Program-made: the position numbers and the translations under genes
Shown: in pieces, positions 46,538-54,659 of the stretch
How positions within the stretch are numbered: position 1 is the first letter of the stretch
Layout: every line of letters starts with the position of its first letter
Notes under the pieces: generated by a model
What the model saw: only the letters and a program-made list of their open reading frames with translations
The model's database searches: none
Told to the model about the DNA's origin: nothing
DNA from: CAVRQM01 sp963822705
Lineage (GTDB): Bacteria; Pseudomonadota; Alphaproteobacteria; Acetobacterales; Acetobacteraceae
Length of the DNA: 64,000 nt
Reading direction: 5' to 3'
Assembly (NCBI GenBank): GCA_963822705.1
Contig: CAWGIX010000011.1
Location: forward strand, 211,852-275,851

Positions 46538-47969
46538 CTAGGTGGCCTGGCTCACGAACTTCGTCACCAGATACGCCTCGATCGCCTCCAGCCCACCCTC
46601 GCTGCCGTAGCCGCTGTCCTTCACGCCGCCGAACGGGGTTTCGGGCAGCGCCAAGCCGTGATGGTTGATGCCCATCATTCCGGTTTCCACGCGCGCGGCA
46701 ATTGCGGTCGCGGTTTTTGCGGAGCGCGTATAGGCATACGAGGCCAGGCCGTAAGGCAGCCGGTTCGCTTCCTCCACCGCTTCGTCAACATGGCGGAACG
46801 GAGCCACCAGGGCGAGCGGGCCGAACGGTTCCTCGTTCATCACCCGCGCCTCCTTCGGCACGTCCAGCAGAATCGTGGGCTCGAAGAAATAGCCCTTGTT
46901 GCCGATCCGGTTGCCGCCGGTATGCACGCGCCCGCCCTGGCGCACCGCGTCGGCAATGAAGCTTTCCATCGCCTCCACCCGCCGCGCGTGCGCCAGCGGG
47001 CCCATGGTGGTGCCCTCCTGCAAGCCGTCGCCCACTTTGGCCGCCTGCATGCGGGCGGTGAATTTTTCGAGGAACGGCTGGTACGCCGCTTCCTGCACCA
47101 GAAACCTCGTGGGGGCGATGCACACCTGGCCGGCGTTGCGCAGCTTGTTCGCGGTCAGCACGGCAGCGGCGTGGTCCAGATCCGCATCGTCGAACACGAT
47201 CGCCGGCGCATGGCCGCCGAGTTCCATCGTCGCACGCTTCATGTGCATCCCGGCCATGGCTGCCAGATGCTTGCCCACCGCGGTCGAGCCGGTGAACGAA
47301 ATTTTGCGGATCACCGGATGCGGAATGAGATACTCGCTGATCTCCGACGGCGTGCCGAACACCAGCGCGATCGTGCCCGGCGGCACGCCGGCGTCGATGA
47401 AAGCGCGGACCATTTCCGCGCAACTGGCCGGGGTTTCCTCCGGGCCCTTCAATATGATCGAGCAGCCGGCGGCCAAGCGCGCAGGCCACTTTGCGCACCG
47501 CCTGATTGAGCGGAAAGTTCCACGGCGAGAACGCCGCCACCGGCCCGACCGGCTCCTTGATCACCAACTGATAGACGCCGTCGAGCCGGGCCGGAATGAC
47601 GCGGCCATAGGCGCGACGGGCTTCCTCGGCCAGCCAATCGATCGTGTCCGCGGCACCCATCGTCTCGATGCGCGCTTCCGCCAGCGGCTTGCCCTGCTCC
47701 ATCGTCATCAGGCGAACGATGTGCTCCGCGCGGTCGCGGATCAGTTGCGCGGCTTTTCGCATCACCTTGCTGCGCTCGAACGCGGAAATTTTTCGCCACG
47801 CCGCGAAGCCCGCGGTCGCCGCCTCAAGCGCCGCGTCGAGATCGGCCTGACCCGCGTGGGCAACCGTGCCCAGCGCCTCGGCGGTGGCCGGGTTCAGCAC
47901 TTCCAGGGTGCGGCCGGAAGCGCCGGCACGCCATTGGTTGCCGATCAGCAAATCTACGTTCGGATACAT
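46538..47969 (-). CDS. NAD(P)-dependent succinate-semialdehyde-type dehydrogenase (one-base frameshift)
   Basis: About 477 residues from the ATG at 47,969. N-terminal frame: LLIGNQWRAGASGRTLEVLN, then GPVAAFSPWNFPLNQAVRKV. An extra base near 47,480 breaks the frame. Repair gives CALAAGCSIILKGPEETPAS. Catalytic residues are intact: Glu in ATMELGGHAPAIVFDDADLD and Cys in NAGQVCIAPTRF. The end, GGVKDSGYGSEGGLEAIEAY, is typical of GabD-like aldehyde dehydrogenases. Substrate could be succinate semialdehyde or a related semialdehyde. A palindrome lies about 80 bp upstream. Confidence 0.88.
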
Positions 47970-48048
47970 CCGGGCCTCCCTGCGAAGCACCGAACCTACG
48001 CGCGCTTCACCGCCTCGGCCAGAGCGCACCGCTTTCAGGGATTGAGAC

Positions 48049-48061
48049 GTATCGTATACGA
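48049..48061. promoter_or_regulatory. Candidate operator palindrome upstream of the aldehyde dehydrogenase
   Basis: GTATCGTATACGA contains the perfect 10-bp palindrome TCGTATACGA (48,052-48,061) and lies about 80 bp upstream of the start at 47,969. Its place relative to the conserved flank at 48,062 mirrors the palindrome at 7336-7353. Confidence 0.35.
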
Positions 48062-48119
48062 AACAATATGGACGTGCGTGGGCAGGCGGCCCAGTCAGGC
48101 CGGTTTTCGGATCGGCTCC
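48062..48119. repeat. Conserved 3' flank of the hypothetical family (copy 2)
   Basis: Almost identical to 7350-7407: one substitution and one missing base. It spans the final codons and downstream sequence of the hypothetical gene. Confidence 0.8.
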
Positions 48120-48796
48120 AGCATCCAGATGCCGCGCCACTTGCGCCACTCCGTGCCGGGCTCGGTCCACTTCGGCTTGCGCTTATACGGCTCGGTACGG
48201 AGCGGACGCTTGCGCATCGGCTTTGCGGCCGGTTCGGTTGGGACCGGTGCGGCGGGGTCCGGCCCGGTTTGAGACGGCTCGGGGGCCGATGGTGCGGTTC
48301 GGCGAACCCGCTTCGGCAGAGGCGGCAGGAGCGCCGGGTCGGGCTTTAGCGCCAGCATCCAGTACAGCGGCCGGAGCAGCCGCCCCGCCTGCGGCGCCTT
48401 GCGGAGCAACTCCTGCATCTCGGGATGCGCCAGCAGCCGCTCCAAATCCCGCTGACAGGGCGCCACCCGCCACGTCCCCAGTTTCAGCAGCCAGCCGAAC
48501 GGCTCGGGAAACGGGCGTTGTCGCTGGCGGCTTTCCGCTTTCCGGGCCCGGGGCGGCCGGGGCGGCGGCAGCGGACCCGCCAGGGCCCGGGCGATCAGGG
48601 CAAGAAACCTTTTGCGGAGCTTCTGCAGCCTGATCCCGACCAGCTCCAGCAGCTGCACGCTGATGAACGCCACCCCGGACATCCGGTCCGCATGCCAGCG
48701 TGCCCCCAGCCCCAGGACCACCTCGTCGGCGAACCGGGCAAACCGCTCGGCAAGGCTGGCGTCCGGTGGGAGCGGCGGGCGGGGGAGAAACCACAT
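48095..48796 (-). CDS. Hypothetical protein, copy 2 of a dispersed family
   Basis: A 233-residue protein from the ATG at 48,796, beginning MWFLPRPPLPPDASLAERFA. It has a predicted helical N-terminal half and a Pro/Arg/Lys-rich C-terminal half ending WRKWRGIWMLEPIRKPA. No known domain is recognised. This copy is the intact reference for the damaged copy at 7384-7986. Conserved blocks between them: DADRMSG, APQAGRLLRP, KPMRKRPLRTE and the last 20 residues. Located immediately upstream of an oxidoreductase gene on the same strand, as is the other copy. It appears to be a lineage-specific family. Confidence 0.6.
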   Translation of the reverse strand: MWFLPRPPLPPDASLAERFARFADEVVLGLGARWHADRMSGVAFISVQLLELVGIRLQKLRKRFLALIARALAGPLPPPRPPRARKAESRQRQRPFPEPFGWLLKLGTWRVAPCQRDLERLLAHPEMQELLRKAPQAGRLLRPLYWMLALKPDPALLPPLPKRVRRTAPSAPEPSQTGPDPAAPVPTEPAAKPMRKRPLRTEPYKRKPKWTEPGTEWRKWRGIWMLEPIRKPA

Positions 48797-49022
48797 GTCA
48801 GGAGCACTAACACAAGCCGCGGGAAAGGTCAAGGGAATTTCTGTTCCGCTCGATGGGCGAACGCGCCACCGCGGCGATGGCGGCAATCTGGGCGATGTGC
48901 GGCGCCTCGCCGTCGAGACCGGGGGTGATTGCCACCGCGACGGCGAGAGAGGCTGGCGAGCTTTCAGTTCAGGAGCGACGGTGACGCTTGTCGATCGTAA
49001 GGAACATCCTTACTTCGCCTGC

Positions 49023-49242
49023 ATGATCACCAGCAAGCTGACCAGCAAGGCGCAGACGACCATCCCGCAGCCAGTGCGGCTGGCGCTGCGCCTGCGCGAG
49101 GGCGACGAGATCGCCTATACGATCGAGTCGAGGTCGGGTCGTGCTGACCCGGGCCCGGCCGGACGAGACGACCGACGACCCGTTCAGGACCTTCTCCGAG
49201 TGGGACGGCCCGGCCGATACCGAGGCCTATGCCGGGCTTTGA
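49023..49242 (+). pseudogene. AbrB/MazE-type antitoxin (frameshifted)
   Basis: MITSKLTSKAQTTIPQPVRL followed by ALRLREGDEIAYTIES is a SpoVT/AbrB swapped-hairpin DNA-binding domain. One extra base near 49,140 shifts the frame. Repaired, the protein ends DETTDDPFRTFSEWDGPADT plus EAYAGL with a stop at 49,240, about 72 residues. It overlaps the toxin start by 14 bp, the usual antitoxin-toxin order. Confidence 0.7.
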
Positions 49243-49579
49243 GGTATGGGACCTGGTGAAGGTCCCGTTCCCGTAGACGGATCGGTCCGCGCGGCAACGG
49301 CGCCCCGCCCTGGTCGTGGCGGTCCCGAGCACCCCGGGCGCGCCGGATTTGCTTTGGTTACTCATGGTGACCAGTGCGGCCAACCGCGGCTGGCCCGGCG
49401 ATGTGGCAGTGTCCGATCTCCATGCGGCGGGGCTGCCGGCACCGTCCGTGGTCCGGTCCGCCAAAATCGCCACAATCGAGGCAGGAGACGCGGAGCGGAT
49501 CGGGCATCTGCCACCCAACGATCGGATGCAGCTCGCTGAGGCGCTGCGCAACAGCCTTGCGCAGGCTCTGGCAGGTTAG
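49229..49579 (+). pseudogene. PemK/MazF-type toxin with premature amber codon
   Basis: From the ATG at 49,229 the frame reads MPGFEVWDLVKVPFP, typical of MazF/PemK-like mRNA interferases, then TAG at 49,274-49,276 where the family has Tyr. The same frame continues without further interruption: RQRRPALVVAVPSTPGAPDL, SAANRGWPGDVAVSDLHAAG, VRSAKIATIEAGDAERIGHL, ending at 49,579. Total 117 codons, the normal size. A single base (TAC or TAT to TAG) explains the loss. With the frameshifted antitoxin next to it, the module looks inactive unless both are sequence errors. Confidence 0.7.
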
Positions 49580-49775
49580 CCGGTGGCTATCGCGCCCCGA
49601 GGGGTTGAGCCAGCCGCCTACCTCGCTCGGCCGTCGGTAGGCCATTTTGGCCATAAATTTTGAAACGGGTAACGCATTGATTTTGTGCCTCTCAAGCGGT
49701 GTCGAATGTATCAGAGTTGCCACCCCGCTCGCCCGTTCTACATCGAGGGGGATAACCGGAGCGTAAGGAAGGCCC

Positions 49776-49893
49776 GTGCAGAAAGTTATTCTAAATAACG
49801 GCGTGGAAATGCCAGTTCTGGGATTTGGCGTTTTTCAAGCAACAGATTTAGCGGAGTGTGAGCGTAGCGTTATTGATGCTATCGATACCGCGG
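49776..49893 (+). pseudogene. Aldo/keto reductase, 5' fragment
   Basis: From a GTG with aaggaagg just upstream, the frame reads MQKVILNNGVEMPVLGFGVF and then QATDLAECERSVIDAI, the first 38 residues of an AKR (beta-strand 1 and helix 1). The match ends at about 49,883. The remainder of the gene lies at 53,786-54,535. Confidence 0.75.
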
Positions 49894-50190
49894 CTGCTGG
49901 AGCACTCCGGTAATTTCCGCCGTCCGCCACCGGCTGCACTTGCAGTCGCTGCCCTGGCGCTGCCGCTGTTGTGCGGCACGATGTGCCTCCTGGCGGCAGG
50001 CCGTTTGGCGGCTCGGACGGCTCAGGGCCCGAAAACGGGACGCAGGGAGCGGAAGGCGTCGGGGGAAGTACAAGCGACGACAGGACCGGCTATGACAACG
50101 CCGCTGACGCTCAATCGCATATGAGTATGAGTGACGGGATTGCGGCTGCAGGCAACTTTGCACTGACCTAAGCAGTTTCAAAGGGGACTT
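49894..50190. other. Stretch without a supportable gene
   Basis: Open frames here encode a hydrophobic stretch (AALAVAALALPLLCGTMCLL) and, in another frame, a Gly/Ser/Asp-rich tail. They may be parts of one small membrane protein separated by an indel, but nothing identifies it. Confidence 0.4.
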
Positions 50191-50681
50191 TTGGCTAATG
50201 GGGTGACATACAAACCCGTCTTCGATCAGCCTGGTTTCGACTTGGCGACCATTCTGAAAGTCTCTTATACAACGCCGCGAGCAGGACCACTTCCGCTTGA
50301 TCCATTTGGTGCAGCACAGCTAGGAGCGGATTTCGTAGTTGTCGATAATAACACTCTGCAAAGCATAATTTCTAAACATGGTTTCACAACACAACGCGCC
50401 TACACAAGCAAATTCGATCTTGAGTTCAGCCGCGACGCTACGTCGCTACTGAACGAAGTCGGATTGCACCAGCTTTGAGCCCGGCGCATCGCCTGTGACG
50501 GTCTCCCACTTCTCATTGGCCAGGTCAGTTTAATTGGGACAGAGATTTGGGATACCAAATCGGCATAACTCGGATGGGTGCCTCGACAGACAACGTACGT
50601 GTTGTGTTGGAGCCAGATCCTGCCCAGTCAATTCTTCAAGGCGAGCAAGTATTCCAGTCAAATGGAGCCTATCCAAATTAA
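50191..50681 (+). pseudogene. Low-GC hypothetical protein (probably frameshifted)
   Basis: Frame 1 (50,191-50,478, TTG or a later GTG start) gives MANGVTYKPVFDQPGFDLAT... about 95 residues. A second frame, open from about 50,502 to the TAA at 50,679-50,681, gives HWPGQFNWDRDLGYQIGITR and EPDPAQSILQGEQVFQSNGA. Base composition is clearly lower in GC than the host genes. No family recognised. I suggest one protein of about 160 residues with one or two indels, but this is weak. Confidence 0.35.
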
Positions 50682-50805
50682 ATGTTAGAAATTCTAGAGA
50701 TAAGACCTGTCTTTGACAGTCCATCGGGAGACTTTACAGATATCGTACTAAACATTCGCGACTTATTATCAGAGTTTTGTGTCTGATATATTGCTCGGCA
50801 AAGAT
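50682..50805 (+). pseudogene. 5' part of a small low-GC gene interrupted by the IS1595-like element
   Basis: The ATG directly follows the stop of the preceding ORF and gives MLEILEIRPVFDSPSGDFTD with IVLNIRDLLSEFC after it. Deleting the element and one 8-bp duplicate joins the sequence to the frame beyond 53,175, with one base of frame offset near 50,780. Unrecognised family. Confidence 0.35.
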
Positions 50806-50813
50806 AAAAAAAT
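50806..50813. repeat. Target-site duplication, left copy
   Basis: AAAAAAAT, identical to 53,167-53,174, abuts the left inverted repeat. Eight-base A/T-rich duplications are characteristic of IS1595-family insertion. Confidence 0.85.
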
Positions 50814-50834
50814 GGGGATTATCCCCTTGACGCA
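50814..50834. repeat. Left terminal inverted repeat of the IS1595-like element
   Basis: GGGGATTATCCCCTTGACGC followed by A. It matches the reverse complement of 53,146-53,166 at 20 of 21 positions. The outer 13 bases are themselves nearly palindromic. Confidence 0.85.
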
Positions 50835-50875
50835 GGTATGCGGATGCGGTAGGCTTTCGGTCATAGGAGAGACCG

Positions 50876-51787
50876 ATGCCCACAAGCGCCGCCACGAACC
50901 AACCCCAGCCAAGTCCAGGCCCTTTCGGTCCGGAGTTCTTCGCGCGCTTCCCGAGTGACGATGCCTGCCTGGAGCACGTGATGGAGGTCCGCTACGGGCT
51001 GCGGCATCCGTGCGACAAGTGCCTGAACCTCTCGACGTTCCATCGGCTGGCGAACCGGCCGGCCTATTCGTGCGCCCATTGCGGCCACCACGTTTACCCG
51101 TGCGCCGGGACGATCTTCCAGGACACGCGGACGCCGCTGCAAGTGTGGTTCTACGCGATCTATCTGTTCATCGCGACGCGGCATGGCGTGAGCGGCAAGG
51201 AGCTGCAACGCACGCTGGGCGTGACCTACAAGACGGCGTGGCGCATCGGCCAGCAAATCCGGAAGCTGATGGAGACGGCGGATCGGCGACGGCATTCTGC
51301 GCGGCCACGTCGAGCTTGACGAAGCCTATGTCGGCGGCCATCGCCCCGGCAAGCGCGGCCGTGGCGCGGCTGGCAAGACGATCGTCATGGGGCTCAAGGA
51401 GCGTGGCGGCCGGATGCAGGCCGAGGTGATCCCGGACATTAAGAAGGACACGCTGCGGAGCGTGGTGACGCGCAGCGTCGAGCCGGGCGCGATCGTCTCG
51501 ACCGACGAACTGATGTAGCTATGGTTTACTGGAAGGCGACGGGTTCAAGCATGGCACGGTGAAGCACGGCGCGGGCGAGTTCGCCTACTACGACTACCGG
51601 CACGATGCGACGCATCACACGAACCACGTCGAGACGTTCTGGCGGCTGTTTAAGAACTCCGTCACCAGCACGCACATCCACGTCTCGGCGAAGTATATGG
51701 ACCGCTATCTTAACGAGTTCGTTTTCCGGTCGAACCACCGCCAGATGGGGAACGCGATGTTCGATCTTGCTGATTGCGGCGCTTTGA
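50876..51787 (+). CDS. IS1595-family transposase (frameshifted)
   Basis: About 303 residues. The N-terminal zinc ribbon has HPCDKCLNLSTFHRLA and YSCAHCGHHVYPCAGTIFQD (four Cys), then the helix-turn-helix-like GVSGKELQRTLGVTYKTAWR. An indel near 51,285 leads to HVELDEAYVGGHRPGKRGRG with the first catalytic Asp. Another near 51,515 creates a TAG after STDELM, and the frame then resumes as YGLLEGDGFKHGTVKHGAGE. HTNHVETFWRLFKNSV carries the last catalytic acidic residue. It ends MFDLLIAAL after a final one-base correction. All DDE-type landmarks are present once repaired. Confidence 0.82.
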
Positions 51788-51990
51788 TCACGGCAGCGAG
51801 AGCGCGCTCTAAATCGGCCTGATCGGCGGGGCCGACTGCCGCGCGCTTCCTCTTGGGCGATGAAGTCTTCGAGACTACCTGACGCCCGCGCGGTGGCTAA
51901 CGAAATCATGGGTTTAAGCATCACCTTTGCACTCCAAAGTCCGCTATGGTACCATTCATGGCACGACGTGCGAAGAAAAGGGAGGCGCTC

Positions 51991-52632
51991 ATGATCACCG
52001 ACGATAGCACGATAGCGGCCTTCAGCGAAGCTCAGGTTGAGCGCCTTACCCGTTTGAAGAAAGCGCGCCTCCGTTATTGGGCAAGAACTGAGTTCTTTGT
52101 GCCATCATATTTGAAGCTGCCGTCCGGCGCCACGGCTGTCCGCATATATTCTTTTCGAGACATCGTCGCTTTAAAAACTCTTGAGATGCTACGAATACAG
52201 AATGGCGTGCCCCTTCAGCACCTACGAAAGGTTGCGGAGCGGCTCAGCGGCACTGGTGTAGACGTATGGGCGAACACGACGTTGTGGGCAATTAACCGCA
52301 GGGTCATTTTCCACACCTCCGGTGAGGATCGCCCCCAAGAAGTGATTTCAGGACATACGTAATGGAAATCCCGCTTAGGCGCGTTATCAACGATACTGAG
52401 TGTGACGTCATTTCCATGCGTTCTCGTGCAAGCGTGGATGTCGGACAAATACGCAGGGATACAAGGAATTGCTGGCGGCCCGGTGATCGCCGGGACACGC
52501 ATCCGGGTGGCGTCCGTTCATCGACTGGCAGAGGACGGCTACGACCTCAGGCAAATTCAAGCCGAATATCCCGACCTGACAGATCAGGATGTAGCGGCAG
52601 CATTGGCGTATTCCCTAAAACTGGTCGCGTGA
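51991..52632 (+). CDS. MerR-like HTH / DUF433 protein, candidate antitoxin (two compensating indels)
   Basis: About 213 residues. Start at 51,991 because gggagg lies 6 bp upstream; earlier Mets are in frame. The N-terminal MerR-like domain reads FSEAQVERLTRLKKARLRYW and YSFRDIVALKTLEMLRIQNG, then VPLQHLRKVAERL. A missing base near 52,353 and an extra base near 52,465 enclose MEIPLRRVINDTECDV. The C-terminal DUF433 domain reads GGPVIAGTRIRVASVHRLAE and DGYDLRQIQAEYPDLTDQDV. DUF433 proteins paired with DUF5615 proteins are predicted type II antitoxins. The stop overlaps the next start (GTGA). Confidence 0.75.
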
Positions 52633-53028
52633 ATGGCAAGGCCAAACTTCGTATCTTTGTTGATCAGTGCGCACTGATATTCGGCCGGTAATGCATTCCT
52701 TGAATGCGGGCACGAAGTCCAGTTTCTACGCGAGAGGCTAGCTACAAACAGCAACGACATGCTCGTCGCTGCGGTAGCGTTGGCCAACGAAGCCATCCTT
52801 CTAAGCCTTGACCGAGACTTTAAGAAAATCGCCAACCGCCTTCAATTTAGCCAAAGGAAATTACGCACCCTTTCGCTAATTAAGCTCAGCTGCAGAGAGT
52901 CACAGGCGCGATCTAGACTTTTACAGTCCATGTCGCTGATAGAACATGAATTCGAGATTATGATCGCCACACAAGGCGCACGGCTATTTTTGGAAGTGCA
53001 AAAAGCTTGCATTCGCACATATCGTTGA
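52629..53028 (+). CDS. DUF5615 PIN-like protein, candidate toxin (frameshifted)
   Basis: GTG start overlapping the DUF433 stop. KLRIFVDQC supplies the first acidic residue of the PIN-like fold. After an indel near 52,670 the frame continues SAGNAFLECGHEVQFLRERL, then NDMLVAAVALANEAILLSLD and RDFKKIA. This D-R-D-F block is the family hallmark. The C-terminal 60 residues are less conserved. PIN-like proteins are usually RNases; activity here is inferred only. About 132 residues. Confidence 0.72.
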
Positions 53029-53030
53029 AA

Positions 53031-53104
53031 TCTGAGCGGCGGGGATCGAACCCGCGGCCTCCCGCTTCTGATGCGGGCGCTCTACCCATCTGAGCTACGC
53101 AGGG
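53031..53104 (-). tRNA. tRNA-like sequence, anticodon CAG, defective acceptor stem (probable pseudo-tRNA)
   Basis: On the minus strand: D-arm GCTC-AGATGGGTA-GAGC, anticodon arm CCCGC-ATCAGAA-GCGGG, short variable loop AGGCC, T-arm GCGGG-TTCGATC-CCCGC. The anticodon would be CAG (Leu), but real tRNA-Leu has a long variable arm. The acceptor arms CCCTGCG and CGCTCAG pair at only four of seven positions and no CCA follows. The D, anticodon and T stems are perfect, so it derives from a tRNA but probably does not work as one. It lies inside the IS1595-like element, 42 bp from its right end. Confidence 0.6.
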
Positions 53105-53145
53105 TGGCAGATAAGAGGACCTATCCGTGGATCAAGGCTACTACG

Positions 53146-53166
53146 TGCGTCAGGGGGATAATCCCC
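53146..53166. repeat. Right terminal inverted repeat of the IS1595-like element
   Basis: TGCGTCAGGGGGATAATCCC followed by C; the reverse complement of the left end with one mismatch. Confidence 0.85.
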
Positions 53167-53174
53167 AAAAAAAT
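53167..53174. repeat. Target-site duplication, right copy
   Basis: AAAAAAAT, identical to 50,806-50,813. Confidence 0.85.
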
Positions 53175-53364
53175 TGTGACAAGAGTGAACTCATTTCAAA
53201 TAGTTTACTCACTTCTGCTTTGGTCTAAAAGGAAAATGTCCGGTAAGTGGCTAAACGAAATTCTTTTAGGAGAGGGTTTCTCGCTTCGCCTTTTTTTGAT
53301 TACTGATGGAATTATCAAGTCAGTCAAATTTGTGCAGATGCACCTTTTAAGTCTTCCACCGTGA
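53175..53364 (+). pseudogene. 3' part of the small low-GC gene interrupted by the IS1595-like element
   Basis: Reads IVTRVNSFQIVYSLLLWSKR, KMSGKWLNEILLGEGFSLRL and FLITDGIIKSVKFVQMHLLS to the stop after PP. The frame is open leftwards across the insertion joint (SDILLGKDKK). Unrecognised, low GC. Confidence 0.35.
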
Positions 53365-53785
53365 GACTCTGTCAAGACTTTTTCTGTATCATTCAATTAG
53401 CTTTGATGAGGTCTTATCATTTACTTAAACTCACTGGTGCTGATGTAGATGCGCTCATGAGGAGTTTTCCACCAGACGAAACTCGTGGTTGGTAGCGAGC
53501 CGTAGCCCGGCTTCCGTTGCCGTTAGGGCGGGCACTGCGCGCCGTCGCGACTGATGGTCCCCGCGCGGCTCATCCGCTCCATCCAAGGGTCGGCGCATCC
53601 GAAGGCCGCGAGCTTTGGGTTTGCGAGGACGGCACGCGGCATTGGCGGGATAAGCTGTAATGCCTGTAGTCGTCCGCGACGAGATCAAGAGCTAGAGCGC
53701 GCGAGCGAGGCAATCAGGCTGCCTCTGCTCATTCGGTTTCTTCAAGACAACCGACCGCTCGAAAGCCCGACTGAGGGCGCGAAGC
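53365..53785. other. Stretch without a supportable gene
   Basis: The composition switches from AT-rich to GC-rich near 53,460. Several short open frames exist on both strands, but none has a recognisable family or start signal. It may contain fragments of other mobile DNA. Confidence 0.4.
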
Positions 53786-54535
53786 GGGATACCGGCTCCT
53801 TGATACCGCCGCTTCCTATGGCAATGAACAGGCGGTTGGCAGTGCCATCAACAAAAGCGGTATCGACCGGAAGGAATTGTTTGTTACGACAAAGCTCTGG
53901 GTTCAGGACGCCAGTTACATGGCAGCCAAGGCGGCTTTCGAGCGATCAGCGAATAAATTGCAGCTCGACTATCTTGACCTGTATCTCATCCATCAGCCCT
54001 ATGGGGATGTTTACGGCGCTTGGCGGGCCATGGAGGAATTGCACCTTGCCGGAAAAATCCGGGCTATCGGCGTCAGCAATTTTTATCCAGATCGGATCAT
54101 CGATTTTGCTATTCACAATAAGTTACCCCTGCCGTCAATCAGGTTGAAACACATCCATTCCATCAGCAGATCGATGCGCAGAAGTTGCTTGAGGAAAACA
54201 GAGTGCAGATGGAAGCGTGGGGACCGTTCGCCGAAGGAAAAAACAACATCTTCCGCAATGATGTTCTTCATTCTGTAGCCACGAAGCACGGCAAAAGCGT
54301 GGCGCAAATTATTTTGCGCTGGCTGACACAGCGGGGCGTTGTAGCCATTCCCAAAAGTGTGCGGAAAGAGCGTATGGCTGAAAACCTGAACATCTTCGAC
54401 TTCGAGCTTGATGCGGAAGATAACAATGCGATAGCGACGCTGGACCAAAAATCCAGTAGCTTCTTCGATCACCGTGATCCTGAAATGGCGAAATGGCTAG
54501 GCCCCGAAAGCTGGCACACTAGAGGGACTGCCTAG
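53786..54535 (+). pseudogene. Aldo/keto reductase, 3' fragment (frameshifted)
   Basis: Begins at GYRLLDTAASYGNEQAVGSA, which directly continues helix 1 of the 5' fragment at 49,776 and contains the catalytic Asp-x-Ala and Tyr. LFVTTKLW has the catalytic Lys, and DYLDLYLIHQPYGD the His. One indel near 54,130 is followed by ENRVQMEAWGPFAEGKNNIF and VAIPKSVRKERMAENLNIFD (NADPH-binding K-S, R). Complete to the stop. The gene resembles broad-range 2,5-diketo-gluconate-type reductases and has lower GC than the host. Confidence 0.8.
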
Positions 54536-54659
54536 CGGCCCTTGTCGATAGTCGTGTGCAGGTGTCCACAATGGCCATAATCAAACTTATGCCGTCCTAA
54601 AACGGGAGATGTCACACGGCCGGGGACGGAACGGTGACGCGCTGCTGCGTGCTGTCGGC

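Larger units (their letters stand above)
50814..53166 (+). mobile_element. IS1595-family element with passenger toxin-antitoxin-like genes and tRNA-like sequence
   Basis: A 2,353-bp element bounded by 21-bp inverted ends with 20 matches (GGGGATTATCCCC-T/C-TGACGCA) and flanked by perfect 8-bp direct repeats AAAAAAAT. Contents from left: an IS1595-type transposase (50,876-51,787), a MerR-like/DUF433 gene (51,991-52,632), a DUF5615 PIN-like gene (52,629-53,028) and a minus-strand tRNA-like sequence (53,031-53,104). A transposase-only member would be about 1 kb, and no matching right end is seen near 51,800-51,950, so the extra genes are inside the mobile unit. IS1595 relatives with passenger genes are known; this particular cargo is the notable point. 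Confidence 0.8.

Noticed and set aside
46785..48170. A 461-residue ORF extending upstream and downstream of the aldehyde dehydrogenase
   Set aside because: Upstream codons overlap the conserved flank of the hypothetical gene and have no similarity to the enzyme. The downstream half is out of frame after the indel near 47,480.
50814..51950. A simple IS1595 copy ending right after the transposase
   Set aside because: No sequence matching the left end was found in this interval, whereas a 20/21 match with an exact 8-bp duplication occurs at 53,146-53,174.
53031..53104. A functional tRNA-Leu gene
   Set aside because: Only four acceptor pairs form, there is no long variable arm and no CCA end; it is listed as tRNA-like.
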